Positions 12,114-23,253 of a stretch of 64,000 nt of DNA are shown here, in pieces. A program made the position numbers and the translations under genes. The stretch comes from Desarmillaria ectypa. Taxonomy: Eukaryota > Basidiomycota > Agaricomycetes > Agaricales > Physalacriaceae. The stretch spans positions 1,550,001 through 1,614,000 of the forward strand of contig JAUDYN010000006.1 of assembly GCA_030407005.1 (NCBI GenBank). Reading direction: 5' to 3'. Numbering within the stretch: the stretch's first letter is position 1; each line of letters opens with the position of its first letter. The notes under the pieces are model-generated. The model did no database searches. It was not told where the DNA came from and worked only from the letters and a program-made list of their open reading frames with translations.

Positions 12114-14030
12114 TTATAGCACAAATACATAGAAATGAGAGGGAAGTAATAATTGCTTGCTGGTAGCATCATTACTTCCTGGACTGGTACTTGCCCAGCC
12201 CAGCCCATCTAGCACGGCATGATGCCCATTAGACGTTACCAGAACGGCAGGATCTAGTATGGTCGCTGTGTTGTACAACGTTGTCACAGCTATTGTAGAA
12301 AATGACTGTGCTTCTCTTCCTTCAGATTCGCTGAGTGCATCGTCTGTCAAGAACACCAGCGCAAAACCCGGTGCTTGAACGTATATAGAACAGATGTTTC
12401 CACTCTGATCACAGCCAACAGTTTTGATGTCCTCCTCTCCTTGAATCCGCCCATCAGAGGCAAAATTGTCACCAAAGGTCTGTCATGAACGGTCACCTGA
12501 GAACATTCCGAATCGGGATGGCCCAGCTTACTTGTCCTGTCCAAGTATATTTACCCTTTTGAGATACAGATGATGCTCTAAAGCATCTGCCAAGAAGTTG
12601 GGAATAGACTTGGTTCCGGGACAAGGCACTCACTTCACTTTGACTTGAGCCAGCGTTCCGTTGGGTCGCCCAGTGTCTCCAGCCCCGATAGCAAAGGTAG
12701 CATAGTAATCATGGCTACCCGAGGAATCAGTAATGAAGTTGAATAAGGCGAGACGAACAGGTGTGCCTTGCTCGTATATTGCATATCCCGGGGTGTATAT
12801 ATTACCCACGTTCGCACCAATGTCCAACAATTGTGATGTATTGGATGCGCCAAGAATTTCTGCCATAATCAAAGCGGAATAATAGATGGGTCCGAACGTC
12901 CACTTATAATACGCTGATTCATTTGTGGCGGAGCTAGCGTGCGTGACGCGGTCAGTCGTCGACGCCGATGACAGAAAACATAAGCAGCGTACCTGTAAAA
13001 GGCTATGAAAGGAAGTTGGTTCGTGATAATGGAATACATAGAATGGAGACGTACATTGTAGTAAACTGTTTGTCCTCCAAAACGCCCGAAAAGTTGGCGT
13101 AAGCCAATTGCAAGGCATAATCAAGGTCCTATAGCGCTGCGCCGAAAGAATCACCGATGCCCGCAAAGCCCCCACAGGATGCAGTGTTTGCTTCGAACAC
13201 GATCAGTTCTTTCCCTTGACTTTGTGCATAAGCGGTCGAGTTCAAATAGTTCGCAACCAAATTCACGCTGGCACTATGATCCAGATAGTACAGGAACATC
13301 ATCTGCTGAGGATCAACTGGTGACTGCCTTCGTCAAATGTAGCAGCGCAATTGTCTTGCGGATACCTGTTGTTGGCACATGAGCACGAGATCTTAGCACT
13401 CACTTCAATCTCACCTTTCAAATGCGAGATATGCTAGGTTGTCATAATATGCGTCGACAAAGCCTGTATTCCAGACGTCCCGAGACCATCGATCTGCAGT
13501 ATTTGGTCCGATAAAAAGGTGTCGGTTTATATCGTTTTCCGAACTACATATCGCTGCTATCAAATCATTAAATTCTCCAAAGTAATCGCACTGGTTGTAC
13601 GTCTTATAAACAAGAGACACGTATGAGAAGAGAGGTTATCCATTCGAAAAAGAGGTAAACCTGCTGAAGCACGGTGATCATGAGCCACGTAGAAATCGGG
13701 TTTGTTAGCAGCCTGGATATCGAGAAGAGTTTCTTCTAGAATTTCTTGGCCTGCGACGGCTATTGACAGGTCGAAAGGCGTGGTCTGGAAGAATGGAATG
13801 CCTACGACAAAGGTTTATGGACCATAAAACTGAAAGGTATACCAATGAAGCAATGAACATTGACCAACGACGAAATATTCGTCATCATACAACGAAGATC
13901 TGGTGTGAATACAAGCGGTGGCGTTTCAGTCTGAAAACGTAGGACGCATTAGTTGGACCTTTGAGCGGCAAAGAGACACCATCTTACAGGATTCGTGACT
14001 TTGCTCAAGTCCTTTTCAAGGATCCGTACT
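12114..14030 (-). pseudogene. GH79 glycoside hydrolase pseudogene, middle and C-terminal part
   Basis: Family GH79 enzymes (beta-glucuronidase type) are secreted glycosidases. Reading down the minus strand, exons chain in frame: ILEKDLSKVTNP, then TPPLVFTPDL...SSLVNVHC, IPFFQTTPFDLSI..., CDYFGEFNDLIAAI, VWNTGFVDAYYDNLAYLAFER, PQQMMFLYYLDHSASVN, FEANTASCGGF, YYKWTFGPIYYSALIMAEIL and VFLTDDALSESEG, to TAA 12114-12116. Defects are visible. TAG at 13129-13131 interrupts the FGAAL...LDYALQ segment. The frame slips between the DEGSHQ and DPQQMM segments. The acid/base Asn-Glu-Pro motif reads NKPDF, so the catalytic Glu is Lys. The nucleophile-side FEANTAS is kept. The N-terminal ~150 residues are absent here but are recognisable 4.1 kb away on the same strand. 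Confidence 0.85.
14024..14029. repeat. CCGTAC direct repeat, left flank of GH79 interruption
   Basis: CCGTAC occurs here, directly before the first GH79 codons of the 3' piece, and again at 18167-18172, directly after the last GH79 codons of the 5' piece. It may be a 6-bp target-site duplication, end-joining microhomology, or chance. Confidence 0.35.
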
Positions 14031-16139
14031 CTGAGTCAGGTAAGAAGCATCAGGTGGACTATCGCGATGTCCCTGCAGAACAAGTGCGTTATTATAATTC
14101 CTCCTCAGACCTGATGCCTATTGTCTGGCTTGATCAGTGATCGGAAGGGTGTGCTAGATGAGATTTTGAAGCTACAGAACGGCAAGTTCCTGTTTATCGG
14201 GAAGATTGTCGATGTTTCTCGTATTTGCTTCTCCGTCTACATCCGTGCCCAAATCACTCGCGAACTCTTGCAGGAAGCTCGGGCGGTTTCACTTGGGATC
14301 AACTAGAAGACAGCTCTGCCACCACGTTGGATATGAGCTATGATCCATCATTATCCCGTTCCAGAATGAGAACTTGTGCGCCTATTTTCAGAAGGCCGAC
14401 GGCGTCCGTAGTGTTCATTGTTTCACTTCTTCCATTTCTGATCGAACCTATAGGTTGCTGCTATCGCACCGGACCTCATTTCGCTCATGTTGACGTTACG
14501 CAGGTTGAATATCGCCTAATAATCGAGCGAGGCAATGTGGGCGTCAGCGGTGGGGGGAATTTCAAGTGACATCGGCGGAGGAAGTTGAGAGGATGAGTTG
14601 AGTGTTGTCACATTCGTACTCTGGAGTCGAAACTAGCATCAGTGCCAATATCCGACAGATGTAAAATGACTCACCTGCTAAAAGCTTTCAACTTTGTTGG
14701 GATTTCGCCGGAAAGTTCTAGAAGGGGCAATCCGGCATCATGCCGAGAGTCGCTGTGTAAGCACGAGAGGAGTGGAAGATTGTAGATATTAGTGCGAAGT
14801 AGTATAAATATGAGCTCTGTAGGAGCCATAGAACAACAAGTTCATTACATCTGGCTTTACCAGCCTGGAGTCTACCCTGCACAACACCTAGGATTCTAAT
14901 AAACTTGGAAAGGCGTTACGTGGCATTTCGCGCAATTCCGAGTCGCGTACTTTCCGTAGTTCTAAACTCCGATTCATCCGAATGGGGACAGTACGGTATT
15001 CCGGTACGAAAGTATCACATGCAGCTGACATAACTATATAGCCCGTGCCACTTTTCTTCAAATTCTACCTCTAGCACAGATGCAGTGAGTATCTCTCTGA
15101 CCTCTTTATCCTTGCTTGAATTAAATTTAATAGCTTTGTGTCGACTGTCATATAATCAACCATTCCCCAGCCAGTAGTTACCCAGGCGGAGCATGTGCCT
15201 CGATATCGTCTGCAAGGAGGCTTCCTCACCAACCCAGAAACGGCTCTCGAATGGGCCTCAAGGGCTTCAAAATGAGCCGGTGACGAAAATTCTCGCGGCT
15301 TGGAGAACCATCGATCTACGGGTCAGTCGTATGAGCGCAAGGTTCTCAATGGTGGGAGAGATACCGTATGATCGATTCATGGTCGTCACGCAGATCAAGA
15401 GATTCCATCGCGGCTATTTGGGCATGTATCCGTCAGAAATCCCTCAGTTCAAGGAAGGAGAACCGGAAGCTATCACACGCAAGATGTTGGAAGATGAGGA
15501 CACGTCTGTCCAACTACGAGCTTTAAAGAACAAAGCTCATTGCGACGTTAAGGTATCCGTAACCCTGTATATGCCACTTTCTTGGACTGATGATGTCGTT
15601 ATTTGTGTTACCAATGGTTCCGAATACATGTTCTTCTTACATTCCAGTGCTTCAATGACCCCTAAGAAAGTAGCGCAACACACAGTCGATCAATGGCGCT
15701 GTTTCTGAAAGCGTCCGACTGACTTTATTGTTCTTATTCGACCCGGGGCAAAAGTTGGTTTGAGAAACGGGTGCAAATGTGACCATTGCTCTGCTATTCC
15801 AGATCCCCCGGGATACTAAATGCAACTGCTTCAGCGATCAGATATTATCTTCTTTTCTCTATCTCGCGGAATTTGGAAACTTTTAGGTTGCTACTCTTTG
15901 AGTCGGGGCAATGGACGGTGGACAGTACTTCACGTAACCGAGTTCCCCTCTCAAGATAGACTATGTAGTAAGCATGTATTTTCCTTTCGCGTCTCACTAA
16001 AGATCGATTCAAGAATCCTGAAGTGAAACTCCGAACGGAGGAAGAATTCCAGCGAATTTACTGAGGAGAAGGACTCCTCGTAAGCTTCATACCTTTCCTT
16101 GAGGGTAGGTGCATTCATTAATCACCATACTTACTGAAG
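14030..16139. other. Left part of the segment separating the two GH79 pieces
   Basis: No intact gene. On the minus strand around 14760-14670 a leucine-rich stretch (LPLLELSGEIPTKLKAF) followed by a good donor (gtgagt) looks like a stray LRR or F-box exon, but downstream frames are closed by stops. On the plus strand 15193-15708 an ATG-initiated frame of 171 codons is open; I recognise no motif in it. A TATA-like tatttata lies on the minus strand near 14805. Confidence 0.35.
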
Positions 16140-17821
16140 ATGAGAACTTTCAGCGCAATCTCCGCCTCTTATACTGCTTTCCTTGTTCTTTAATGTTACT
16201 GGTCGCCCCAGCAATCCCGGCCGGCTTCGTCGTCAATACATTGCCCGAACGACGTAACAGTAGGTGTCTCTATGCGTGCATCAGTGTTTCAGCTAAAACC
16301 CGCGAATATACAGGAGGAAGAAGGAGCTGTTTTTCATTTTCGGCATTCAGGCCGCGGTTTTCTTCGAGCACAAATTGGCTTAGGATATACAACCTGACCC
16401 ATATTGGATGTCACTGCCCAGCCTCTAACAGCAGTCAATCTCGCCGCCTTTTCCCAGCCGGGACTCTCAACTCTGGGCATCACCAATAATCTAGGCGACC
16501 GGTTCTATTCTAAAGGACAAGAAGCCGGTGATCCCGGAACAGACAATTGGGAGCAGTCATTTGTGAGAACCTCTGTTCATACCATTTTCCTCTTTGCGTC
16601 GGACACTATTGATAACATTGATGAAATCTCGACAATTTGGCAAGTTACATCGCGTTCAAGGTGCAGCCCGCCCTGGATCAGAGGAAGACCCGTATTTTCC
16701 ATTTATAGATCCAAGAAGATGAGGATGCATATTCAGATACTTATTTCGGGTTCGTGGATGGTATCAACGAGATCGCCGTCAAGGGTTTTACACAATCGCC
16801 TTTGCTGGGCCACCTAGCTATCAATGTGGGAATAATCATATTGGCCGAGAACGGGCATACCACTACTCGTCCGCCCTGGGCTAAAGATAGCTCGTTCCTG
16901 GTCTTCCGTCAGATGGAGCAGGTGGTGCCAGAGTTTAGCTTGTTCCTGTGGGACAACCCGATTTCCGAGCCTGGGTGTGCTCACCCCTGAAGAGGGATCC
17001 GCCTTGTGAGGAGCTCGCATGCTTGGACGATGGAAAAGTGTGTGTTGTTCATCTGCGAAGATATCCATGCGACAAATTAACCCACGATTACAGTGTGCTC
17101 CCGTTAATCTTGCACCATTATTCGACGACCCTACGCTGGCGGCGGATCCTACTAGGAACAACAATTTCACCTACCATCATCACGGTGAAAGCAGTAACAA
17201 CCAGACTTGCTGTCATACGAGGATGGCACGCCCTCGAGCCAGTTTCACCCTGGAGGAGACAGAACATCACATCATCTGCGCTGGTATTCCGTACGAACCC
17301 TTTTTTTGAAGAGAGAAACCAGACAACCTATAGAATTTTTACAGTGACGCCTGATGAATCAGCCTCAAATAAGACGGGTGCCTCTCTAGAACGCAGTCTT
17401 TCTTTTGGTTAGTTAAAATGCTTTCGTATGAATAAGTGTCGACTGATTGATGCTACGATAGTTGTATACCAATCCGACATAGGTCAGGGCGTTTTTTTGC
17501 AGCAGGTTTGGGTTAACAACGCAAAGTAAGTCATTTGGTTTATGCTCCTGTGCCCTAGTCTAAATATTCTGTAGCCACTTCCTGTCTGGCACCGGTGTGG
17601 ATCCTATTATTGATCCTGCGAGAAATAACCCTTCTTCAAGGAGTCGTTCAATTACAGACCCTAACCGTGCGATCACATTGCAAGTGAGTATTCACTTGAA
17701 AAGGTGCGTTCTTTGGCTAATGCTTGTGTCAGACTTTGTCGTATCGCGGGGCGGCAATTATTTCTTCTTGCCTTCCATCTCTGGATCAGAATTGAGTTTC
17801 GAGCTAGTACGCCATCGTTAG
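16140..17821 (+). pseudogene. DyP-type dye-decolorising peroxidase pseudogene
   Basis: DyP peroxidases are secreted haem peroxidases that oxidise dyes and lignin-like phenolics. ATG 16140 starts a signal-like peptide (MRTFSAISASYTAFLVL) that meets TAA. Family segments then follow in changing frames: KKELFFIFGIQAAVFFEHKL, DVTAQPLTAVNLAAFSQPGL, GAARPGSEEDP, YFGFVDGINEIAVKGF (the GxxDG catalytic Asp region), RPPWAKDSSFLVFRQMEQV, GARMLGRWKS, TRNNNFTYHH, HTRMARPRAS (the proximal-His region), YQSDIGQGVFLQQVWVNNA and a C-terminal GGNYFFLPSISG. Disabling changes are TAG at 16381-16383, TGA at 17007-17009, and frame slips around 16395 and 16640. At least one intron is intact (gtgtgt...ttacag before CAPVNLAPLF). 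It is opposite in strand to the flanking GH79 pieces. Confidence 0.85.
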
Positions 17822-18166
17822 ACAAACCTTAAACCTTTTAAACCACCTGCGTAAAAGGGAGTTATATCCTCACCCTAGAGTCAGGATATTTACATGCATG
17901 CTTACTCTAACGCTCAAGACACAAAGTATTTTGGCAGCTTCCTTCGCCCTAGATTATCCCAGAATGTGAGTTCTCTTAGTTGTGAATAATACTGAAAATG
18001 CGCGCATCTGAGTAAGCTACCGAGTACTGAAATGCACACCCCTTGTTGAAACTTGATATTCAGGCGGTGAGATTTCTCCGACTCGAACGTCTTCACCTCC
18101 CAGTCGGTGCTCACCAAAGTAGCAGAGCCACTGCCGCTGCCAAACACTTAAGCACCGCGTGCGCAG
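17822..18166. other. Right part of the segment between the GH79 pieces
   Basis: This is the 3' flank of the DyP pseudogene. The minus-strand frame here (SGSGSATLVSTDWEVKTF) is open but matches neither GH79 nor DyP as I know them. Confidence 0.35.
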
Positions 18167-18172
18167 CCGTAC
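18167..18172. repeat. CCGTAC direct repeat, right flank of GH79 interruption
   Basis: Second copy of the 6-bp word found at 14024-14029. The two copies bracket 4137 bp containing the DyP pseudogene. Confidence 0.35.
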
Positions 18173-18664
18173 GCCGACACGTATCCATACACCACAAGAT
18201 CTTTCTTGTATGTTTGCCATAAGGTTCAAGAAAGGAACTTGTAACAGCGACCTCAACCGAGATTAACAAGGACAATAAGATTGTTAGCATAATTGTTCCC
18301 TACGAGTTTTTTCCGACTGGATGATTGACAGTAAGTTTAATGAAGGAGAAAAGCCTTTATTCATTATTGGTCACTCATGAACTTGATTTCCTACCGACAT
18401 TTCGATTGAAGGCCCAAAGAACTGGCCCAGCTATGAAATCGATGCCCCTGGTGTACCCCCATTAACAAGCTGTATAAAAAACGCCGTAGCAGGGCAGGGT
18501 CGGGTGGCGGTGGCGGGTCCAGCACAAGAGGCGTGCAAGCATTGAGGCCAGTGTACACCGAGGGATCCGCCGTGGTTTTCAAAGGGTTCTTGGCCAAGGA
18601 TGTAATGAACTGTGACTTGAGATCATACGACCCCAGTCAGAAAGATCAGGAAAAGGAAACGCAT
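18167..18664 (-). pseudogene. GH79 glycoside hydrolase pseudogene, N-terminal part
   Basis: ATG (18664-18662) opens a signal peptide MRFLFLIFLTGVV that runs into TGA at 18625-18623. It continues with VTVHYILGQEPF, then in a second frame TTADPSVYTGLNACTPLVLD with a proline run, then in another frame FFIQLVNGGTPGASIS, TAG (18433-18431), LGQFFGPSIEMSVGNQV, and finally LQVPFLNLMANIQERS and VWIRVG. These are the ordered N-terminal landmarks of fungal GH79 enzymes, stopping exactly where the family continues with Gly-Asn-Thr-Gln-Glu. The rest of the protein resumes at ILEKDLSK near 14020 on the same strand. I read the two pieces as one gene that was interrupted and has since decayed. Confidence 0.8.
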
Positions 18665-19928
18665 GGAAGAGGCTTAGCGGGAGTAGAAAGAAGAATGAAA
18701 GGATATTTATGGTGAATGGTAATCATCGGTTGGAATTTCCTTGGTAGGGTTAGCCGACGCAAGGCAAGCTAGTTCCCACACCCAAGCCAATGTAAACTGA
18801 TCAACAGATGCCGGGCACGCTTCGTGCACGCGGAAACGACGAGCGTGAGTATTATTTGCCACAAACACGCCTGTGCCTTGGCGTAGCAACCAAAAGACTT
18901 AGCCTCCACAATGCTTGTGGACCGTACAGAACGGTAAGCTTTTCAGAGACACTAAGCATAGGTGACGTCCAAGTCATGATGACTGTGGAGGTGATCGTCC
19001 TCTTGTATCTAGACCCCAGGTGTACACACTGAGTAGCGGGACCGCCAGACCTGTGAATTATGAGGCGTTATCAGAGTCAACATTGGAAGATGATGGACTT
19101 GAACCGGCATACCCGAGTTACGATGGGGATCGTTAAGTATGTTATACCAGAGCTGCAAATTTTTACCGAGACGTGCTCAGTTATCTTGACTCTTACATAC
19201 GTCCAGGTTCAGATAAGCTATGAGTGCTCGTGTGCATGACCGTGGCGATCACCAAGTGGTTTTCGCAGCTTCGAATCTTCCGGGAATCCTAGAGATAGTC
19301 CAGTGTCGTATAGCTAGTCAACTGCGTCAAGGCCTCCCATACGCTAGCCTGATAAAGCTCCCACAGTCATTCTACCAGGTAAACCCTTCATGAGAAGTCC
19401 GCGATGACCGTGTCCGCGTCTTCTAATCATTCGTTGACCTCCTTACCACCTGTAAGAGAAGCAATGGGAACGACCGAGGAAATAAGCAATATAATGGTGC
19501 AGTCCAACTCACTTCAACAGATTGGTGCTTTCAAGCATAAGGCGGCTGAGACACAGCGTGGTGACCGTCGACACAGCCACCCGACGTGGAGGCCGATCGG
19601 AATGCGAGATCCGACCTGACCTTCCCGCAGAAATAGAAATTAAATACCATTCGGACATCGGTATATGAATCTCATGACAGACTAAGGCTTTGGATATCAA
19701 AAACATCGTTCAATTTCATACAAACTAACTGTGCACCTGTGTTCGAAGTCTACTCTCTAGATGTTGAAGACATACTACATGTTTACAAAGAAACCAAAGT
19801 GTCCATGTCTATATATCATTTCTCTTAATACGTATATCTTTCCGTGAGCAAACCTAACCTATAACTTATTAACCCATCCAACAATATAGCAGTAACGTCT
19901 ATAAAATAAAGCGAAGGAAGCGTTGCTA
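18665..19928. other. Intergenic, no gene seen
   Basis: Both strands hold short frames only (for example 18808-19032 plus and 18889-18707 minus), without splice-linked continuation or family motifs. The left end would be the former GH79 promoter. The right end is the 3' flank of the trehalose gene. Confidence 0.45.
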
Positions 19929-22900
19929 TTACAGATAGCTCCTGGAGCTGGTATTCTCATCTTCGACGATCTCAAGCATGTGTTCAACAATTTCCTGTGG
20001 TGTAGTGACGTGCCAGCTAGCAAGAGTACGCTTGCTGCTGTGACCAACGGCAGTGGTAAAAATGGCATCAGGAGCGATGGCGAGCTGAACTGGAGGTGCA
20101 TTCTTGGCCTCGGGGTCGATTAGAGTCACCGACAGAGGTGCTTCTAGGACTGTAGTCGTGACGGGCGTGCTGCCATTGCTGGGGGGGAAGAGATTCAGGG
20201 CTCGGAACATGTCCTCGTCCGTCTGAAATCGTGGTTTAGACCGATAGCAGCATACAAGACGGATGTAAGGGACGAACCTTGTCATCACCAGCGCAGAAGA
20301 TGAATTCGGCGTCAGGATTATAATACAAGATCCGTTTCACAATTTCACCCTGAAAAGAATGTTAATTGGTGGGGGTACTTCAGTCGATAATCAACATTCA
20401 CCTTATTGACGGCTATCGGCCGAACCTCCAGGTTTTTTTTGCCCACAAGAACTGAGAAAAAATGTCACGCAAAGCCAACCAGAACCGGGCAGTATCAATA
20501 CCTTCTATGGGCCGCTTGTGTGCAAGATTGTTCTCCAAAAGATCTTGGCATTGCCTGCATTGGAATTGTCTTATGTGAAGGACCTGGTCAGATAGACGTT
20601 ACGACGACGTTACGATTTAACCTACCCCCATTCTGGATCGGTGGAGCGGTAATGCCATGTGATAGAACTCTTTTTGACTTCGATATGACTGCCTGTGGTC
20701 CGCTGAAGAAAATGCACAGAGATAAGAAACGAGACCACCAATCAGCAACGTGCGACACCTCACCTCAGTGTAGTACTTGAAGATCTCGTAGACTTCTGCC
20801 ATCCAGCTCATATCGAGCGACTTTGTGAAGTTGACCCATTCCTTGTGTCCAGGTTCGCGCACGAACCCTCCATGTTCAGCAGAAAACCCGAGCTTCCTGA
20901 AATGGCCCAGATGTTGATCCAGGAACTCGCCGTCACGTCCAGATATGATATATACCACGTTGTTAGGGTCATCGCAGAGCTTCGCCAGCGCCTGAAGCGT
21001 CTGTTCAGACGGAGTAGCCATACTAGGAATTTTGACAATCGGTGCGAGGGTTCCCTATAGAAACCAGGACGCGTCAGTTGACGCCCGCATGGGTCGTGAC
21101 AGTTACCTACATCGTAGTCAAAGAGGAAAAGCCTCTTCTTCGCCATCCGGTATTTTGATTGCAAAATCTCCTTCGGGATGTATGGTGTCATCTTGGCGGT
21201 GTTGGTAGAGTTCATTTGACTGAGCATCATCTTGACAAGGACAGCCGCCCAGGTGTGCGAAGTATGGGTAGTGACAACTTTGTGAAGCTTTACATGTCTT
21301 TGAAGTTTCTCCGCTTCGCCCATCAAGAGACCTTTATTGATAGCGGCTGCGACGTCCTGGCAATATTGAACGTTAGCGGGCGTAGATCAGATACCAGAAC
21401 CCGATCACTGACCCCGAGATTCCACGGATTGACTTGCAATGCTTCGGACATATGCTTGCTGATACCCATGAATTCGCTGAGTACGCTCGGACTGTGTTTT
21501 GTTCTTTCTTGGGCTATGACAAATTCCATCGACGTCGTGTTCATCCCGTCACGCAGAGGCGTGATGACGGCGAGGTCCGCCACAGACAACAGAGCGTAAA
21601 ATTCGTCCTTTTTGAGCGTTTGGTGGCTGAAAAAAAGGGGTCAGGGCAGAACAAAATAGCCGAATGGTAGTACAAACTAGTGGTGGACGGGGATAAAATC
21701 AAGGCTGCCGTATTCCCCGTTGATATGTGCCACCAGCTCGCTGACCTGCCGCTCCAGTTTCGGGGAGTCCGTCAACGCAGGCGACGTCACCTGAATCATC
21801 ACGACATTGCCGATCCACTCGGGGTAGTCTTGGAGAAGTTTTTCAAATGCACGAAGCTGTCAGAAACGGATAAGTAATATGAGGTTTTGACTAGCATATG
21901 CAGGCACCTTTTGAAGGACGCCGTTTACGACATCAAGCTTATCGCGTCCTACGATGATTTTCTTACCTTCATAGAGCGTTTGCAGAGCCTCTAGCTTCGG
22001 CAGAATGCCAGGTCGTTGTCTACACAAAGTCAGAAGCGAGTCGCAGCAACGGAAGCGGAGAAAAACATACATATCCCTCGCAACGCGCTCCGCATCGATA
22101 CCCACAGGGCAATGCATCACCGAGGTAACATGACCCTCAACGTCGATACCGCGATGGGTCGTCTCGTAACCGCAGACACGGATGCAAGTGGAGATGAAGT
22201 GCCGGGAGTAGGAATAGGTCTGGAAACAGACTAAGTTTGCACCCAGCATTCCGTCGAGGATTTCCTTCCGTCCTTGAAAGCAAATAAATAACAAATCGCC
22301 ATCAGAACGCCGAATGACTCACTCGGCAGACATCGGTAAACCTCGCTGCTTGGGAAGGGCGTATGAACAAAAAGACCGAGTACCGCATCCGGGACAAGCT
22401 CTCTAATGAGTCTAGGGAGTAGTAGAAGGTGGTAATCGTGAACCCATATGAGGTCGCCCGGTCTATAGACTTCAGATATACGTCGGGAAAATGCGGCGTT
22501 CGCGGCCGCATAAGCCGGATAATGAGAGTCGGCAGAGGCGTATTCAGTCGCTACATCTTGCCAAAGAAGATAATGGAATAACGGCCATAGAACTGAGAGG
22601 AGGTATCAGAATGTTAAGGGAATAGAAAATTGGTATGTATGCGTACTTTGTTTGCAATAACCATCATAGTGCCCGTGGGCAACCTTGTCGTCCAACCAGA
22701 CGGGCACGTACACTGTCTTCTTGTCATCGTCAGGGTCTGACTCCTTTGGTTGGTACGTCCTCAAGGCTTCGTCAAGCGCCTGCTTATCGGATTCTGATAT
22801 GGTGTTCTCTGGGATATGTTCGTTGGGCACCGGAGAGTGAATGTCACCGGTCCAACCAACAATGAGCTGTTCGTGGGTCGCTGCTAGAGAACGAATGCCT

Positions 22901-23253
22901 GAAATCATGGCGGAGTGACCATACCGCGGCACCAGCGTCCATGCAGAGGATCCATTCGAGCCAGGCTCCAAAGCGGTCGTCGCATTCGGTGCCTCTGTAG
23001 AAGGACTTTCAGGAACCTCTGCCGCTTTGGTAGGTGGGGTAGCTGGAGGGCTCAGCACGCCCGCACGGTCGGTCAAGGTCGCAACTACGGGCAGATAGTG
23101 ACAGACATGGATGATACGGCCCGACAACGGGATTCCATTGGCGCGGTGCTGGGCCTCAAGGGCACGGACGTGTTTACGAACATCGTCAAGAGAGATGTCG
23201 TCACCAGCACGGGTGTAGAGCTCGGTGAAGCTGTCCATGGTTGAGAACACCAT
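19929..23253 (-). CDS. TPS2: Trehalose-6-phosphate synthase/phosphatase (Tps2-like)
   Basis: Cytosolic enzyme of trehalose synthesis. An N-terminal GT20 (synthase-type) domain is joined to a C-terminal HAD phosphatase that removes phosphate from trehalose-6-phosphate. The start is MVFSTMDSFTELY at 23253; an in-frame ATG at 23325 is less likely. Exon 1 carries an extended Ser/Pro/Thr insert (ATPPTKAAEVPESPSTEAP). GT20 landmarks follow: RPGDLIWVHDYHLLLLPRL, GLFVHTPFPSSEVYRCLP, RKEILDGMLGANLVCFQTY, HCPVGIDAERV and DLAVITPLRDGMN. The phosphatase shows LFLFDYDGTLAPI (split by an intron after FDYD), NNVVYIISGRD, SAEHGGFVR and AGDDKTDEDMFRAL. The protein ends TSSRSYL at stop 19929-19931. Short introns separate about nine exons, with no disabling change. 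In yeasts Tps2 acts in the Tps1/Tps2 complex. Confidence 0.93.

Noticed and set aside
14030..18166. Reading the segment as a classical DNA transposon or LTR element
   Set aside because: I saw no transposase or reverse-transcriptase motif, no long terminal repeats and no clear inverted ends. Only the 6-bp word supports insertion.
22915..23244. Plus-strand frame in the Tps2 first exon
   Set aside because: It is the antisense shadow of the conserved Tps2 N-terminal coding sequence.
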